This document shows positions 61,689-64,000 of a stretch of 64,000 nt of DNA, piece by piece. Source of the DNA: Marivibrio halodurans (GTDB lineage Bacteria > Pseudomonadota > Alphaproteobacteria > UBA8366 > Aestuariispiraceae); the NCBI RefSeq assembly GCF_017963645.1, contig NZ_JAGMWN010000012.1, positions 1 through 64,000 of the forward strand, read 5' to 3'. Within the stretch, counting starts at the first letter, position 1, and the number at the start of each line of letters is the position of its first letter. The position numbers were made by a program, and so were the translations under genes. The notes beneath the pieces were generated by a model. It was not told where the DNA came from. It was given only the letters and a program-made list of their open reading frames with translations, and did no database searches.

Positions 61689-63788
61689 ATGGCGGATCCG
61701 GTAACGGTCCAGAACGTGAACGGGGCGGCGGCGGACGATCAGGATCCGCCGCCGTCGCGCTTGGCCCATGTGGTCTTCACCCCTTCCGGCAAGCATGGGG
61801 ATTTCCCCGTGGGCACGCCGATCCTGCAAGCCGCCCGCACGCTCGGCGTCGATCTCGATTCCGTGTGCGGCGGCCGGGGCATCTGCGGGCGATGCCAGGT
61901 GGTGCCGGGCTTCGGTGACTTCTCCAAGTTCAAGGTCAGAAGCCAGCCGGACCACCTCTCCGCCTTCTCCCAGGTCGAGACCCGCTATAAGGACAAGCGT
62001 GGGCTGAAGGACGGCCGGCGCCTTGGCTGTTCCGCCGTGATCCTGGGCGATCTCGTCGTGGACGTGCCCGAGGACAGCCAGGTCCACAAACAGGTCGTGC
62101 GCAAGCGCGCCGAGGTCCGCAATATCGAGATCGACCCGGTCGTCACCCTGCATTATGTCGAGGTCCGTCAACCGGACATGCATCACCCCTCCGGCGATCT
62201 GGAGCGGCTGGAAGCGGCGCTTGAGGAACAATGGGACATCCGTGTCGACCGCGCGGACCTGCCCGTTCTGCAACATCTGCAAAAGGCACTGCGCGCCGGG
62301 GACTGGAAGGTTACGGCGGCGGTGCGCAATGGGCATAAGCTGGTTCATGCCTGGCCCGGATTCCACGATCGGTCCTTTGGCTGCGCGGTCGACATCGGCT
62401 CGACCACCATGTCGGTGCATCTGACCGACCTGCAAAGCGGCGAGGTCGTCAGTTCCGTGGGCGCGATGAACCCCCAGATCCGCTTCGGCGAGGATCTGAT
62501 GAGCCGCGTCTCCTACGTCATGATGAATCCGGGCGGCGACAAGGAAATGACGGCGGCCGTGCGCGAGACGCTCGGCTTCCTGATCCTGCAGGCGACGACG
62601 GAGGCCGGCATCGACCCGACCGACGTGCTGGAACTTACCCTTGTCGGCAATCCGATCATGCATCACCTGATGCTGGGAATAGACCCGACGGAGCTTGGCT
62701 GGGCGCCCTTCGCGCTGGCGACGAACGAGGCGCTTCGCGTCTGGGCCTCCCAGATCGGGCTGGAGGGCAAGGTCAATCCGGGCGCGCGCGCCTATTTCCT
62801 GCCCTGCGTGGCAGGTCATGTGGGCGCGGACGCGGCCGCGGTGGTGCTGTCGGAAGCGCCGCATCTACTCGACGAGGTGACGTTGATCGTCGATGTCGGC
62901 ACCAATGCGGAAATCGTGCTGGGCAATAAGGAACGGTTGCTGGCCTGCTCCAGCCCGACCGGCCCGGCGCTGGAAGGCGCGCAGATTTCCGCCGGCCAGC
63001 GCGCCGCCAACGGCGCGATCGAACGCGTGCGCATCGACCCCGAGACGCTGGAGCCGCGCTTCAAGGTAATCGGCGCCGATCTTTGGTCCGACGAGGAAGG
63101 TTTCGACGAGGCCGCGCGGCGCACCGGCATCACCGGCATCTGCGGCTCCGGCATCATCGAGGTGCTGGCGGAGATGTATCTGGCCGGCCTGATCGACGAG
63201 GACGGCGTGATCGACGGCGCCATGGCGGCGCGCACCGAGCGCATCGTCGCGGAGGGGCGGACCTTCTCCTATGTCCTGAGCCGCCCGGCCGGTGGGCGCG
63301 ATCCGGAAATCCGGATAACGCAGGCGGATGTGCGCGCGATCCAACTGGCCAAGGCGGCGCTCTATGCCGGGGCGCAGTTACTGGTGGATAAATTCGGGCG
63401 CGAACCCGACCGCGTCGTCCTTGCCGGCGCCTTCGGCAGCCATATCGACGCGAAATACGCGATGATCCTGGGGCTGGTGCCCGACTGCCATCTCGACCGG
63501 GTCCAGTCGGTCGGCAACGCCGCCGGAACGGGCGCGCGCATCGCGCTGCTGAACCGCAAGGCCCGCGACTGGATTCGCAAGACGGTGCGCGACATCGAGA
63601 AGATCGAAACCGCCGTGGAGCCCCGGTTCCAGGAACATTTCGTCGGCGCCATGGCCTTCCCGCACAAGACCGCGCCCTTCCCCAAGCTGCGGGAGGCGGT
63701 AACCCTGCCCCCGCGCAAGCAGGCCGCGAAAGCCGGCAATGGCGACGGCGAGGATGGCGGGCGCCGTCGGCGTCGTCGTCGCGGCTAA
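61689..63788 (+). CDS. ASKHA-domain corrinoid activation protein (RACo/RamA-like, DUF4445)
   Basis: 699 aa. Residues 25-120 form a 2Fe-2S ferredoxin domain with Cys60, Cys66, Cys69 (VCGGRGICGRCQ) and Cys114 (LGCSAVI). Residues about 220-660 are the ASKHA ATPase-like domain (AVDIGSTTMSVHLTDL, LIVDVGTNAEIVLGN, GICGSGIIEVLAEMYL, VVLAGAFGSHIDAKYA). Such proteins use ATP to drive reduction of inactive Co(II) corrinoid to Co(I). It replaces the MetH reactivation domain in split systems. C-terminal tail is Lys/Arg-rich (RRRRRRRG). It follows the corrinoid methyltransferase gene directly, so is cotranscribed. Confidence 0.95.
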   Translation: MADPVTVQNVNGAAADDQDPPPSRLAHVVFTPSGKHGDFPVGTPILQAARTLGVDLDSVCGGRGICGRCQVVPGFGDFSKFKVRSQPDHLSAFSQVETRYKDKRGLKDGRRLGCSAVILGDLVVDVPEDSQVHKQVVRKRAEVRNIEIDPVVTLHYVEVRQPDMHHPSGDLERLEAALEEQWDIRVDRADLPVLQHLQKALRAGDWKVTAAVRNGHKLVHAWPGFHDRSFGCAVDIGSTTMSVHLTDLQSGEVVSSVGAMNPQIRFGEDLMSRVSYVMMNPGGDKEMTAAVRETLGFLILQATTEAGIDPTDVLELTLVGNPIMHHLMLGIDPTELGWAPFALATNEALRVWASQIGLEGKVNPGARAYFLPCVAGHVGADAAAVVLSEAPHLLDEVTLIVDVGTNAEIVLGNKERLLACSSPTGPALEGAQISAGQRAANGAIERVRIDPETLEPRFKVIGADLWSDEEGFDEAARRTGITGICGSGIIEVLAEMYLAGLIDEDGVIDGAMAARTERIVAEGRTFSYVLSRPAGGRDPEIRITQADVRAIQLAKAALYAGAQLLVDKFGREPDRVVLAGAFGSHIDAKYAMILGLVPDCHLDRVQSVGNAAGTGARIALLNRKARDWIRKTVRDIEKIETAVEPRFQEHFVGAMAFPHKTAPFPKLREAVTLPPRKQAAKAGNGDGEDGGRRRRRRRG

Positions 63789-63902
63789 ACGGGTCGCGAA
63801 TTCGTGGGTGATGGGACGCGTCGCGCGTAATTCTGCGCCCCGGAAACATTCATGGGCACCGGATAGTCGCACCCATACCGGCGCCAGGCGGGAGCAAGGC
63901 CG

Positions 63903-64000
63903 ATGACGGAAGTGAGAGCGATGAACGAGGTCGACCAGATCATCGATTTCATGAGCAGCTGTTCGCTCGAGGTGACGCCGAACGGCGCCGCCAAGATCGA
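63903..64000 (+). CDS. Start of probable methylenetetrahydrofolate reductase, partial
   Basis: Only 32 codons before the window ends. ATG at 63903 (GGGAG upstream) or 63921. The N-terminus contains SLEVTPNGAAKI, which resembles the beginning of MetF-type (methylene-THF reductase) proteins. Context supports it: one-carbon cluster, ArsR-methyltransferase regulator and methyl-THF enzyme upstream. Too short to be sure. Confidence 0.5.
   Translation, partial: MTEVRAMNEVDQIIDFMSSCSLEVTPNGAAKI

Noticed and set aside
60321-62864. 847-codon minus-strand open frame
   Set aside because: Antisense to the methyl-THF methyltransferase and RACo-like genes, whose motifs are clear. A high-GC artefact.

Overview
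The window is a GC-rich bacterial chromosome segment with dense protein coding and no rRNA or tRNA gene that I could find. Its gene content points to an alphaproteobacterium, probably a marine Rhodospirillales- or Rhodobacterales-like lineage. The main clues are the folE / NifU-like / yidD neighbourhood, a fused indolepyruvate oxidoreductase, an ArsR-methyltransferase regulator beside one-carbon genes, a split corrinoid methyltransferase module, and a giant VCBS-type adhesin with a TolC partner. The lineage call is inference from gene content only.

Layout. 1-12.5 kb, minus strand: a TolC-family outer-membrane factor, then a giant repeat adhesin of more than 3,224 codons that runs off the left edge. 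Together they look like part of a type I secretion and biofilm system. 13-17.6 kb: a four-gene polar amino acid ABC importer (ATPase, binding protein, two permeases) converging on a zinc deacylase. 17.7-21.6 kb: a TauE-type exporter, a PAS protein, and a LysR regulator divergent from a Rieske oxygenase of quaternary-amine type. 21.6-29.7 kb, minus strand: a tight three-gene operon encoding a DUF4062-STAND NTPase-WD40 protein, a periplasmic Leu/Ile/Val-type binding protein (ATGA overlap) and a class III nucleotide cyclase. Divergent from it, 30-32.8 kb holds a membrane sensor protein and a protein fusing a periplasmic sensor and HAMP domain to an MFS transporter. This 21.6-32.8 kb block is the best candidate for an undescribed system.

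33-53 kb is mostly housekeeping or accessory metabolism: hydantoinase/oxoprolinase, an APH-like kinase with two small-molecule transferases, an Lrp regulator, an EamA transporter, yidD, a NifU-like protein, folE, a GNAT protein, the indolepyruvate oxidoreductase, a UDP-glucuronate epimerase-like protein, an Asp/Glu racemase relative, a YbaK deacylase, a second membrane-anchored class III cyclase, a thiolase and an AcuI-type reductase. 54-64 kb is a corrinoid one-carbon cluster: a B12 protein, DUF1638, a 'virulence factor' family protein, an ArsR-methyltransferase regulator with a clear palindromic operator, a homocysteine methyltransferase-like protein without zinc cysteines, a methyl-THF:corrinoid methyltransferase, a RACo/RamA-like reactivase and the start of a probable MetF. 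It resembles the split methionine synthase with separate reactivase known from Phaeobacter. It is interrupted by two envelope proteins of unknown function.

Several very long open frames, for example on the plus strand across 1-9.7 kb, are antisense artefacts of high GC.
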